A stretch of DNA of 64,000 nt, taken from the NCBI GenBank assembly GCA_029250885.1, contig JAQXEK010000001.1:186001-250000 (forward strand). Direction: 5' to 3'. Below the pieces are notes generated by a model. The model did no database searches, was not told the DNA's origin, and worked only from the letters and a program-made list of their open reading frames with translations. Positions 17,326-25,393 of the stretch are shown piece after piece. The number at the start of each line of letters is the position of its first letter. The stretch's first letter is position 1. The translations under genes and the position numbers were made by a program. This DNA comes from Planctomycetota bacterium. GTDB lineage: Bacteria; Planctomycetota; UBA1135; GCA-002686595.

Positions 17326-20300
17326 ATGGCCACAAAGGTCAATACTTCGACCTATCCCCAGGTTGACACCTCTCCCAATTTCCCTGCTCTCGAGACCGAG
17401 ACCCTGGCTTTTTGGAAGTCCCAGGGCACCTTCAAGCAGTCGATTTTGGCGCGGGAAGGGGGGGAGAATGAGTTTGTCTTCTACGACGGGCCTCCCTTTG
17501 CGAACGGCTTGCCCCACTACGGGCACCTGCTTACGGGCTATGTGAAGGACATCGTTCCGCGTTACCAGACCATGCGCGGGCGTCGGGTCGAGCGCCGTTT
17601 TGGGTGGGATTGTCACGGGCTTCCCGCAGAGCTAGAGGCCGAGAAGGTCTTGGGTATCAGCGGCCGCAACCAGATTTTGGAGATGGGCATCAAGCCCTTT
17701 AACGAGGCCTGCCGGACTTCCGTAATGAAGTACACCTCCGAGTGGGAGCAGTACGTCACGCGTCAGGCGCGCTGGGTCGACTTTAAGAATGACTACAAGA
17801 CCATGGATCGGCCCTACACCGAGAGTGTGCTTTGGGCGTTCAAGACCCTCTGGGATAAGGGCCTGATCTACGAAGGCTTCAAGGTCATGCCCTACTCCTG
17901 GGCGATGGAGACGACCGTCTCGAACTTTGAGACTCGCATGGATAACGCCTATCGGGAGCGTCAGGACCCGGCGGCAACGGTGGCCTTTGGCCTTGTACCC
18001 AAGGAAGGCGAACCGGAACACGTGGATGTGCTGGCTTGGACTACGACACCGTGGACCTTACCTTCGAACCTTGCCCTTTGTGTTGGCGCCGATCTGGACT
18101 ACGCCGTCTTTGAAAAGAATGGGCGCTGGCTTGTCATCGCTGCAGCCTTGGCGGGTAAGTTTGAGAAAGAGCTCGATGGTGCCGATCAGGTTGCGACCTG
18201 GCAGGGAAGCGACCTAGTCGGCCGCGTTTACACGCCCCTCTTCCCGTATTTCAAGGACCATCCAGGGGCCTTCCGGATTTTGGCTGGTGATTTCGTGTCC
18301 ACGGAAGACGGTACGGGTGTCGTTCACCTGGCGCCGGGCTTTGGCGAGGACGACCAGCGTGTCTGTGAAGGCGAGGGCATCGATCTGGTCTGCCCAGTGG
18401 ATTCCGCGGGGTTGTTTACGTTTGAGATTGCCGACTACAAGGGCATGCAAGTGTTCGAGGCCAACCGGCCAATCCTGCGCAGGCTTAGGGAGGAGGGACG
18501 ACTCTTTCGGGAAGAGTCTTATGTTCACAACTACCCGCACTGCTGGCGCACAGACACGCCGCTGATCTACCGAGCCGTGAGCTCGTGGTTCCTTAAGGTC
18601 ACCGCGATCCGCGATGAGATGGTGCGCCTCAACCAGGAGATCCATTGGATACCCGGCCATGTGCGTGATGGTTCCTTTGGCAAGTGGCTTGAGGGCGCTA
18701 GGGATTGGCCCATTAGCCGCAGCCGATTCTGGGGTGCGCCCATGCCGATCTGGCGAAGCGACGACCCCGCCTATCCGCGCATCGATGTCTACGGTTCGAT
18801 CCAAGAGCTCGAGGCGGACTTTGGAGTAAAGGTGCCAGATCTGCACCGCCCCTATATCGACGAGCTCACGCGGCCAAACCCGGATGACCCCACAGGCAAG
18901 AGTGTGATGCGTCGAATCCCCGACGTTCTCGACTGCTGGTTCGAATCAGGTTCGATGCCCTTCGCTCAGGTGCACTATCCGTTTGAAAACAAGGACTGGT
19001 TCGAGTCCCACTTCCCAGCTGACTTTGTCGTGGAGTACGTGGCCCAAACCCGGGGCTGGTTCTACACGGCCATGGTGCTTGCGACGGGGCTCTTCGGCAA
19101 GCCGCCCTTTAAGAACGTGATCTGCCACGGTGTTGTTGTCGACGAGGACAATCAGAAACTCTCCAAGCGCCTTAAGAACTATCCGGACCCAACGGACATG
19201 TTCAATGAGCATGGCTCGGACGCCATGCGATGGTACCTATGCTCGTCTCCGATCCTGCGCGGCCAGGACCTTTCGGTGGACTTGAAGGGCAAGGGCATCG
19301 CCGAAGTGGTGCGCCTGGTGATTATGCCAGTTTGGAATGCCTGGAGCTTCTTTAGCATGTATGCGCGGGCAGACAATCTTCGCGCTGATTACCGTCCGAA
19401 CCCCGGACCGGATGCGCCGGTTTTGGATCGCTACATTTTGGCGAAGGTGCGCGACCTAGTAGTCGGTGTGACTAAGGCCATGGACAGCTACGAGCTGAAC
19501 ATCGCTTGTGCAAATGTGCGCACGTTCTTGGACGCCTTTAACAACTGGTATATTCGCCGGAGCCGTGGACGCTTCTGGAGTGCTGTGACCGGTGACGCCG
19601 CTTTGGATGCGGAGAAGCACTCCGCCTACGACACGATGTACACGGTCCTGCACGTGCTCAGCCGCACTGTGGCTCCCCTGCTACCCTTAGTTGCGGAGGA
19701 GATCTACCGTGGGCTCGTCGACCCCGACGAGAGTGTGCACCTGACCGATTGGCCCGACGTCAACGAGCTCCAGGCCGACGACGCCCTGGTGCGTGAGATG
19801 GACCTGGTGCGTGATGTTTGTACGGGCGCTCTCGGTGTTAGAAACGAGGCCGGCTTACGGGTCCGTCTCCCCCTTAAGAGCCTGACCATCGCTGGACCGG
19901 GCGCCCCGGAGTTGGCGGAGATCGAAGGACTCTTTGAGTTGGTCCAGGACGAGGTCAATGTGAAGAGTGTCTCGGTGGAGGGCAATGTGGAGAGCCTCGG
20001 TAAGTTCGAGCTCTTTGTAAATGCCCGTGCTGCGGGCCCGCGCCTTGGGAAGAGCACCAAGGATGTAATTGGTGCGTCCAAGCGCGGCGAGTGGAAGGAT
20101 CTTGGGGACGGCAAGGTCGAGGTCGGCGGCTTCGTTCTCGAGGGAGACGAGGTTGAGCTGAGGCTCGTGCCCCGGGACGGCCTTGAGGGCAAGGCTACCC
20201 TTGCTATCCCGAGTAGTGGGGTGGTGATTGCCCTGGATGTGGTGACGACCCCGGAGCTCGAGCGCGAGGGGGTCGCCCGGGACTTGGTACGCCACATCCA

Positions 20301-20532
20301 AGAAGCGCGCAAGGCAGCTGGATTAGAGGTCTCCGATCGGATTGCTTTGGCACTAGATCTGCCAAGCGATGGACAGGCTGCGGTGGACGATCACCGCGAT
20401 TACATTCAGGGGCAGACCCTTGCGGACTCGATCGCCTTTGGCCAAGGCGCCGGCGGCTATTCGCACGAAGCGAGCCTTCTTGGGCATTTGATCTCCGTGA
20501 CAGTCACCAGGGTCGAAGTTGTGAACTCATGA
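17326..20532 (+). CDS. ileS: Isoleucyl-tRNA synthetase, type 2 (eukaryote-like)
   Basis: ATG 17326 starts a 1068-residue class Ia synthetase; an in-frame ATG at 17230 adds an unlikely 32-residue leader. It charges tRNA-Ile with isoleucine. The HIGH motif is HYGH (residues 64-67), followed by GWDCHGLP. The CP1 editing domain holds TTPWTLPSNLALC, and the KMSKS motif is KLSKR near residue 610 in the context DNQKLSKRLKNYPDP. That context, the length and a long C-terminal region without the Cys4 zinc finger of type 1 enzymes point to IleRS2, the class generally linked to mupirocin insensitivity. No T-box leader was found in the 241 bases upstream. Confidence 0.96.
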   Translation: MATKVNTSTYPQVDTSPNFPALETETLAFWKSQGTFKQSILAREGGENEFVFYDGPPFANGLPHYGHLLTGYVKDIVPRYQTMRGRRVERRFGWDCHGLPAELEAEKVLGISGRNQILEMGIKPFNEACRTSVMKYTSEWEQYVTRQARWVDFKNDYKTMDRPYTESVLWAFKTLWDKGLIYEGFKVMPYSWAMETTVSNFETRMDNAYRERQDPAATVAFGLVPKEGEPEHVDVLAWTTTPWTLPSNLALCVGADLDYAVFEKNGRWLVIAAALAGKFEKELDGADQVATWQGSDLVGRVYTPLFPYFKDHPGAFRILAGDFVSTEDGTGVVHLAPGFGEDDQRVCEGEGIDLVCPVDSAGLFTFEIADYKGMQVFEANRPILRRLREEGRLFREESYVHNYPHCWRTDTPLIYRAVSSWFLKVTAIRDEMVRLNQEIHWIPGHVRDGSFGKWLEGARDWPISRSRFWGAPMPIWRSDDPAYPRIDVYGSIQELEADFGVKVPDLHRPYIDELTRPNPDDPTGKSVMRRIPDVLDCWFESGSMPFAQVHYPFENKDWFESHFPADFVVEYVAQTRGWFYTAMVLATGLFGKPPFKNVICHGVVVDEDNQKLSKRLKNYPDPTDMFNEHGSDAMRWYLCSSPILRGQDLSVDLKGKGIAEVVRLVIMPVWNAWSFFSMYARADNLRADYRPNPGPDAPVLDRYILAKVRDLVVGVTKAMDSYELNIACANVRTFLDAFNNWYIRRSRGRFWSAVTGDAALDAEKHSAYDTMYTVLHVLSRTVAPLLPLVAEEIYRGLVDPDESVHLTDWPDVNELQADDALVREMDLVRDVCTGALGVRNEAGLRVRLPLKSLTIAGPGAPELAEIEGLFELVQDEVNVKSVSVEGNVESLGKFELFVNARAAGPRLGKSTKDVIGASKRGEWKDLGDGKVEVGGFVLEGDEVELRLVPRDGLEGKATLAIPSSGVVIALDVVTTPELEREGVARDLVRHIQEARKAAGLEVSDRIALALDLPSDGQAAVDDHRDYIQGQTLADSIAFGQGAGGYSHEASLLGHLISVTVTRVEVVNS

Positions 20533-20578
20533 AACAAAGCCAAGAGCCTCGTCAAGCGAGCAAAGTAAGGCAGTAGCT

Positions 20579-22501
20579 ATGGGTGAACTCAACGTCAGTG
20601 CATTGGATGAGCAGGGTCAGCGCGAATTCACTCGCGCGCTTCTAGATGATGTCCAGGCCCTCGAGCGCATGATCTCGGAGGGGTTGATCGAGACGGGGAT
20701 TCACCGGATCGGTGCCGAGCAGGAGTTCTTCCTTGTGGACAAGGCGTATCGGCCAGCCGCATTGGGCGAGGACATGCTTAACTTGCTCGACCCTAAGTTC
20801 TTCACATCGGAACTAGCGACATTCAATATCGAAGCAAACCTCTCGCCCCGGGCGTTCGAAGCCGGCTCTTTGATGGCCATGGAGCAGGAGCTTGATCAGT
20901 GCATCGACCAGGCTCGTGCTGCGGCACGTGGTCTCGGCGGGGACGTTGTTCTGACGGGTATCTTGCCAACCCTTAGCGACGAGCATATCAGCCTAGACTG
21001 GATGACTCCCCAGCAGCGCTATGCGGAGATGAATGAGACCTTGTGCCGCTTGGCAGGTGGTAAGTTCGAGACCCTGATCAAGGGCCTAGATCAGCTCCAA
21101 ACCAGCAGCGACAACGTGATGCTCGAGGCTTGCAACACAAGCTTTCAGATTCACTTTCAAGTTGCACCCGACCAGTTTGCTCGCGTCTACAATCTGCTCC
21201 AGGCCGTGACCGGGCCAGTGCTTGCGGCTGCGGTCAACTCGCCTATTCTGCTGCAGAACCGACTCTGGCACGAGACGCGAGTGGCCCTCTTCCAGCAGTC
21301 CCTAGACTCTCGCTCCGAGGCCAAGAAGAAGCGCGGAACGCGCACCCGGGTCAACTTTGGCGACGCATGGGTTAGGGATAGTGTGCTCGAGATTTATCGG
21401 GATGACATCGCGCGCTTTCGAAGCATCCTCGGCGGCGACCTTGGAGAGTCGTCCCTGGACATTCTAGATCGGGGCGAGGTTCCCAGCCTCAAAGCGCTGT
21501 GCATGCATAACGGCACGGTCTACCGTTGGAATCGTCCCTGCTACGGTGTGGGTGGGGGCAAGCCACATCTGCGGATTGAGGCCCGCGCCTTCCCCGCTGG
21601 TCCAACGGCCCTAGATGAGATCGCGAATGCGGCCTTCCTGTTTGGACTGATGGCGGGTATCGAGAAGCACCACGGCGATGTGACCGATGCACTGCTCTTC
21701 GACCATGTCAAAGAGAACTTCACTAACGCTGCACGCTATGGGCTAAAGGCCCAATTCCACTGGGTTGGCGGAGAGGTCATCAGTGCCAAGCAGCTGATTC
21801 TAGAGCGGTTGCTCCCCCAGGCTGCGGATGGCCTGCTCGAGTCGGGTTTTTCGGATCAAGAAGTCGATCGCTATCTCGGTGTGATCGAAGAGCGAGTTAA
21901 GAGCGGAAGAACGGGCAGCCAGTGGGTGCTTGACAGCATCGATGCCATGAAGGGCCAGGGCAACGCCGACTCCCGATGCCGCGCGCTGACCGAGGCAATG
22001 GTGACGCACCAAGAGGGCGGTGGTCCAATCCACACTTGGCCGACCCTAGACAACGTCACGGCCAAGGATTGGCGCGACGATTACCGTACCGTCTCCCAGG
22101 TCATGGTGCGCGACCTCTTTACCGTGCACCCTGAGGACCTGGTGGATCTTGCGGCTAGCGTGATGGACTGGGAGCATCTTCGCCATGTGCCTGTGGAGAG
22201 TGAGGATGGCGAGCTTATGGGCTTGATCACCTCGCGCCATCTGATGCGCTTGATGGGCAAGGGCAAGACCTCCGAGGTTGCGGTCCAGGACATCATGCTC
22301 AAGGACCCGCTCCACGTCCCTCCCGATACGGGCATTCTGGAGGCCATGCGTCTGATGCGTGAGAACCGGCTTGCTTGCCTCCCCGTGACTAAGGATGGGA
22401 AGCTAATCGGCTTGGTCACAGAGGCGGACTTCCTCTCCGTTGCGGCGCGAATCTTTGATGAGCAGTACCAGGCAACTGAATCCAAGGGAACCCGGGGCTA
22501 A
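20579..22501 (+). CDS. GCS2-family glutamate-cysteine ligase-like protein fused to two CBS domains
   Basis: ATG 20579 has AAGG nine bases upstream. The 640-residue protein has an N-terminal GCS2 carboxylate-amine ligase domain (about 25-470): GAEQEFFL holds the metal-binding glutamates near 47-49, with FNIEANLSPR, NTSFQIHFQV and GGGKPHLRIEARAFPAGPT further on. A tandem CBS pair follows (about 500-560 with VMVRDLFTVHPED, and 565-625 with IMLKDPLHVPPDTG). GCS2 enzymes join an amino group to the gamma-carboxyl of glutamate or a related acid using ATP. The CBS pair suggests adenylate control of ligase activity. It lies 46 bases after ileS and 6 bases before a zinc deacylase gene, implying one transcript. 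The substrate is unknown. Confidence 0.88.
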   Translation: MGELNVSALDEQGQREFTRALLDDVQALERMISEGLIETGIHRIGAEQEFFLVDKAYRPAALGEDMLNLLDPKFFTSELATFNIEANLSPRAFEAGSLMAMEQELDQCIDQARAAARGLGGDVVLTGILPTLSDEHISLDWMTPQQRYAEMNETLCRLAGGKFETLIKGLDQLQTSSDNVMLEACNTSFQIHFQVAPDQFARVYNLLQAVTGPVLAAAVNSPILLQNRLWHETRVALFQQSLDSRSEAKKKRGTRTRVNFGDAWVRDSVLEIYRDDIARFRSILGGDLGESSLDILDRGEVPSLKALCMHNGTVYRWNRPCYGVGGGKPHLRIEARAFPAGPTALDEIANAAFLFGLMAGIEKHHGDVTDALLFDHVKENFTNAARYGLKAQFHWVGGEVISAKQLILERLLPQAADGLLESGFSDQEVDRYLGVIEERVKSGRTGSQWVLDSIDAMKGQGNADSRCRALTEAMVTHQEGGGPIHTWPTLDNVTAKDWRDDYRTVSQVMVRDLFTVHPEDLVDLAASVMDWEHLRHVPVESEDGELMGLITSRHLMRLMGKGKTSEVAVQDIMLKDPLHVPPDTGILEAMRLMRENRLACLPVTKDGKLIGLVTEADFLSVAARIFDEQYQATESKGTRG

Positions 22502-22507
22502 CGCAAA

Positions 22508-23746
22508 GTGCGACTCTCCACTGATCCTTCGTCGACAATGGGAGGCCCGTCTTCTATGCCCGAGGCCGACAGCCTGCGCGAGGTAGGTCGTTTTGACTCC
22601 AATTGTCCGGGTGCTCTGTTTCTTGCTATCGGTGGCCTCCATGGAAACGAACCAGCCGGTATCGAAGCCGCAGGGCGCGTGCTAACCCGGCTAGAGAAGG
22701 GCAACGTAAAGCTGCGTGGTCGCTTCGTCGCCTTACGCGGTAATCGTCCGGCGCTGGCCCAAAACCAGCGCTTCATCGAGCGCGACCTCAACCGCGTTTG
22801 GAAGGCTAGTGACCTACTTGGCCTTGAGCAGCGCAAGCATCACCAGGATGGGCCCGATGAGGGCGAGCTCCGGGACCTTCTACAGACGTTCTCGCGGCTC
22901 TTCGTCGAGAGCTGCGGCGGAGCGCCTCTTGAGGACATCGTACTTCTCGACCTGCACTCCACTTCGGGACCCAGCACGCCTTTCCTTTGCATGGCAGACA
23001 CCCTGCAGAACCGGCCCGTGTCCTTTGCCTTGGAGGTTCCCGTGATCCTGGGTCTTGAAGAGGCACTCGAGGGGACCCTCTTGGACTACATGAGCGAAGC
23101 GGGCCACATCTCCATGGCTTTTGAAGGCGGTGCGCACACCGACCCCTCGACCATTGATTGCCACGAGGCGGCCATCTGGTGTGGCCTTGTTGCGGCGGGC
23201 TGTTTGGATGAGCGCGCCCTTGATGAAGACCCCGATGATATGGCGGCCATGCGCAAGAGGTTGCGCCGCGCTGCCGCAGGTGCGCCGGCCATAGTCGAGG
23301 TCCTTCACCGCCACGGGACGCACCCAGACGATGGCTTTGTGATGGCTCCTGGATGGGCCAACTTTCAGCCCGTTCAGCGCAATGGGATTCTCGCCAAGGA
23401 TGATTGTGGGGACATTCTCTCTCCGCTGACTGGGCGCCTGCTCTTGCCTCGCTACCAGGCCCAGGGTGACGATGGATTCTTTGTCGCTAGGGACGTTCGG
23501 CCGATCTGGCTGCGTCTGTCTGCATGGTTGCGCCGGCGCCAGTTAGACCGCTTCCTTCATTGGCTCCCCGGTGTGACGCGCCAAGATGGAGACCCGCGCC
23601 GCCTGCGCATCAATCGACAGCGCGCGTTGTTTGGCGTGAAGCAGGTCTTCCACTTGCTGGGCTATCGTCGCTACCAAGAGGACGAGACCGGCTTCCTCTT
23701 CTTGCGCAGACCCGATCGACTCAGCCCGAAGGCCAAGACGCAATAG
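22508..23746 (+). CDS. Succinylglutamate desuccinylase/aspartoacylase-family zinc deacylase
   Basis: The frame starts at GTG 22508, with ATG 22538 and 22556 as alternatives. The protein is up to 412 residues. Zinc ligands are visible in GGLHGNEPAG (His45, Glu48) and in LLDLHSTSG (His near 154), with the substrate-binding RDLNRVW between them, as in AstE/aspartoacylase enzymes that cleave N-acyl amino acids. The domain ends near residue 330. The last ~80 residues (RRRQLDRFLHWLPGV and beyond) are basic and not part of the standard family. Six bases separate it from the GCS2-CBS gene, so the pair may make and break the same amide; this is inference. Confidence 0.85.
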   Translation: MRLSTDPSSTMGGPSSMPEADSLREVGRFDSNCPGALFLAIGGLHGNEPAGIEAAGRVLTRLEKGNVKLRGRFVALRGNRPALAQNQRFIERDLNRVWKASDLLGLEQRKHHQDGPDEGELRDLLQTFSRLFVESCGGAPLEDIVLLDLHSTSGPSTPFLCMADTLQNRPVSFALEVPVILGLEEALEGTLLDYMSEAGHISMAFEGGAHTDPSTIDCHEAAIWCGLVAAGCLDERALDEDPDDMAAMRKRLRRAAAGAPAIVEVLHRHGTHPDDGFVMAPGWANFQPVQRNGILAKDDCGDILSPLTGRLLLPRYQAQGDDGFFVARDVRPIWLRLSAWLRRRQLDRFLHWLPGVTRQDGDPRRLRINRQRALFGVKQVFHLLGYRRYQEDETGFLFLRRPDRLSPKAKTQ

Positions 23747-23752
23747 ATTCGG

Positions 23753-24376
23753 CTAGGATTCGAGGCCCGGCTCGTGTGGGAGGAGCTCGCCCAATCTTGT
23801 GATGACAGTGGGGATGTCGGGACAATACTCGACCATGGCCATGTGTGCTGGGGCCACAAACTGCGGGTTGTCCATGAGGGCCAGCAGGTCCTTCCAGACA
23901 TCTCCAACAACAAGGATTGGAACGGGCTCAAGCTCTTCAATCATGGTGGAGTTCCACAGCAAGGCAAACTCCAGCAGAGTGCCCACACCACCGGGCAAGA
24001 TGACAGCCGCATGGCAGCTTGAGGTCACAAGTACCAGCCTCTTTATGAGGGTCTCTGTTCGTAGCTCGAGGGTCACCCACTGGTTGGGCAGGGTGCCAGG
24101 TCGGAAGCTCTCGATGGCGTCACAAGTAGCGCCAACGACCACGCCTCCAGCCTCGTTGGCGCCGCGGCTCGCGGCTTCCATTGTTCCGCCATAGCCACCG
24201 GTGAGCACGTCGATCCCAAGGTCTGCAATTCCCCGACCGAGTTCAAGTGCCTCGTCGTAGCGGGGGGTCCCGGGTTGTGGGCCCGCGGACCCAAATATGC
24301 TGACGAGGCTTCGGTTCGGCTTCTTAAAGTCGTTCGAATCGTCTGTAGTGCTATGTCCGTGGGGGGGAGTCTTCAT
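23753..24376 (-). CDS. LOG-family (lysine decarboxylase-like fold) Rossmann protein
   Basis: The 207-residue protein has the LOG/TIGR00725-type fold: SIFGSAGPQPGTPRY near the N-terminus, TGGYGGTMEAASRGA, and the signature PGGVGTLLEFALLWN. LOG enzymes release free cytokinin-type bases from nucleoside monophosphates; many bacterial members are nucleotide phosphoribohydrolases of unknown role. About 20 hydrophilic residues precede the first strand. Its ATG at 24374-24376 overlaps, on the other strand, the ATG of the PlsC gene (shared CATG), so one of the two starts may be wrong. It converges with the deacylase gene across 6 bases. Confidence 0.85.
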   Translation of the reverse strand: MKTPPHGHSTTDDSNDFKKPNRSLVSIFGSAGPQPGTPRYDEALELGRGIADLGIDVLTGGYGGTMEAASRGANEAGGVVVGATCDAIESFRPGTLPNQWVTLELRTETLIKRLVLVTSSCHAAVILPGGVGTLLEFALLWNSTMIEELEPVPILVVGDVWKDLLALMDNPQFVAPAHMAMVEYCPDIPTVITRLGELLPHEPGLES

Positions 24377-25250
24377 GGCTCAATTGCACCGAACGCGGGG
24401 AGGCATCGCAAGTCGGTTCGTGTATTCTTGTGCTATGTTTCTTGCCCATCTCAGGCGTCTCGCGGTCGTGTTGCCCGTTGTGCTCGTCGCGCCCTTTATG
24501 GTGATTGCGTGGTGCTTGCGGAAGCTCGGCGTCAATCGTTTGGGCTTGGCCATGGCGGCTCGGGGCCAACAGATCTGGGCGCGTATGACCTTGGCTGTGC
24601 TCGGGATACGGCTCGACACCCTGGGCAAGCCTCCGGTGGGGGCCTTTGTGGTGACGGCGAACCACCTGAGCTACATCGATGTGCTCGTCCTTGGTGCGCT
24701 CTTCCCCGGGCGCTTCATCGCCAAGAGCGAGATTGCGACCTGGCCCCTTATGGGGACTATCGTAAGGATGTCGGGGACACTCTTCGTTCGGCGTGGAGAC
24801 CGGACCGATGTCCCGCGTATGGTGGGCCGCATGAAGGCGACCCTTGAAGCCGGAGTCGGTATTACATTCTTCCCGGAGGGCTGGGCTTCCCGGGGGCTCT
24901 CGGTCAAGCGCTTTCACCCCGGGCTGCTCCAGAGCGCAGTGTCCGGGAACTTCCCCTGCCTGCCCGTGGCCCTTAGTTACTCGACACCGTACTCCAAGTT
25001 GGCGCCCGCTTGGACTGTGGGCTGGTGGGGCGCAGTTGACCTGGGGCCGCACATACTGCGCATGCTCTCCCAGGGCCCTATTGTGGCTCGCGTTCGCTGG
25101 GCCGCGGAGCCCCTTTTTGGCAAGGATCGCAAACAGCTAGCCGAGGATCTTCACGCCTCGGTTTCGAAGCATTTCGAGCCTTTAGGCCAAGAGCCACTGC
25201 CCACTCCGTTGCCAGGGGACCCCTTGGCAACGGACGAGTTGGAGGACTAG
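24375..25250 (+). CDS. 1-acylglycerol-3-phosphate acyltransferase family protein (PlsC-like)
   Basis: ATG 24375 has GGGGGGAG five bases upstream. ATG 24435, just before the membrane segment (MFLAHLRRLAVVLPVVL), is the alternative and would separate it from the divergent LOG gene. The ~291-residue protein has one N-terminal hydrophobic helix, the catalytic HX4D motif in NHLSYID, the acyl-acceptor motif FFPEGWASRG (a variant of FPEGTRS) and CLPVALSYSTP as block IV. It is expected to acylate lysophosphatidic acid or another lysolipid at the inner membrane. The Trp in place of the usual Thr of EGT may indicate a non-standard acceptor. Confidence 0.85.
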   Translation: MAQLHRTRGGIASRFVYSCAMFLAHLRRLAVVLPVVLVAPFMVIAWCLRKLGVNRLGLAMAARGQQIWARMTLAVLGIRLDTLGKPPVGAFVVTANHLSYIDVLVLGALFPGRFIAKSEIATWPLMGTIVRMSGTLFVRRGDRTDVPRMVGRMKATLEAGVGITFFPEGWASRGLSVKRFHPGLLQSAVSGNFPCLPVALSYSTPYSKLAPAWTVGWWGAVDLGPHILRMLSQGPIVARVRWAAEPLFGKDRKQLAEDLHASVSKHFEPLGQEPLPTPLPGDPLATDELED

Positions 25251-25393
25251 GCCCGACTCGTAAGGGCACTTTCACGTAGTTTATGCACGATTGCGGGGCC
25301 CGCACACGATTCCCATTTGACCGATTTGACCTTTTCGCCGACAGTATAGACCCGGCCCCAGATCTCTTCTGTCCTCCTAAATCTAGCCAACCC

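Noticed and set aside
18214..18846. 210-codon antisense frame inside ileS
   Set aside because: It lies wholly within the catalytic region of ileS and has no recognisable domain.
24351..25052. Long open frame (233 codons) antisense to the PlsC gene
   Set aside because: Low-complexity Arg/Pro/His-rich translation, no family match, complete overlap with a well-supported acyltransferase gene; a GC-rich antisense shadow.
25300..25360. Direct repeat ATTTGACCG/ATTTGACC and TATAGA as a promoter of the dehydrogenase gene
   Set aside because: Spacing between TTGACC and TATAGA is 13 or 22 bases, not near 17.
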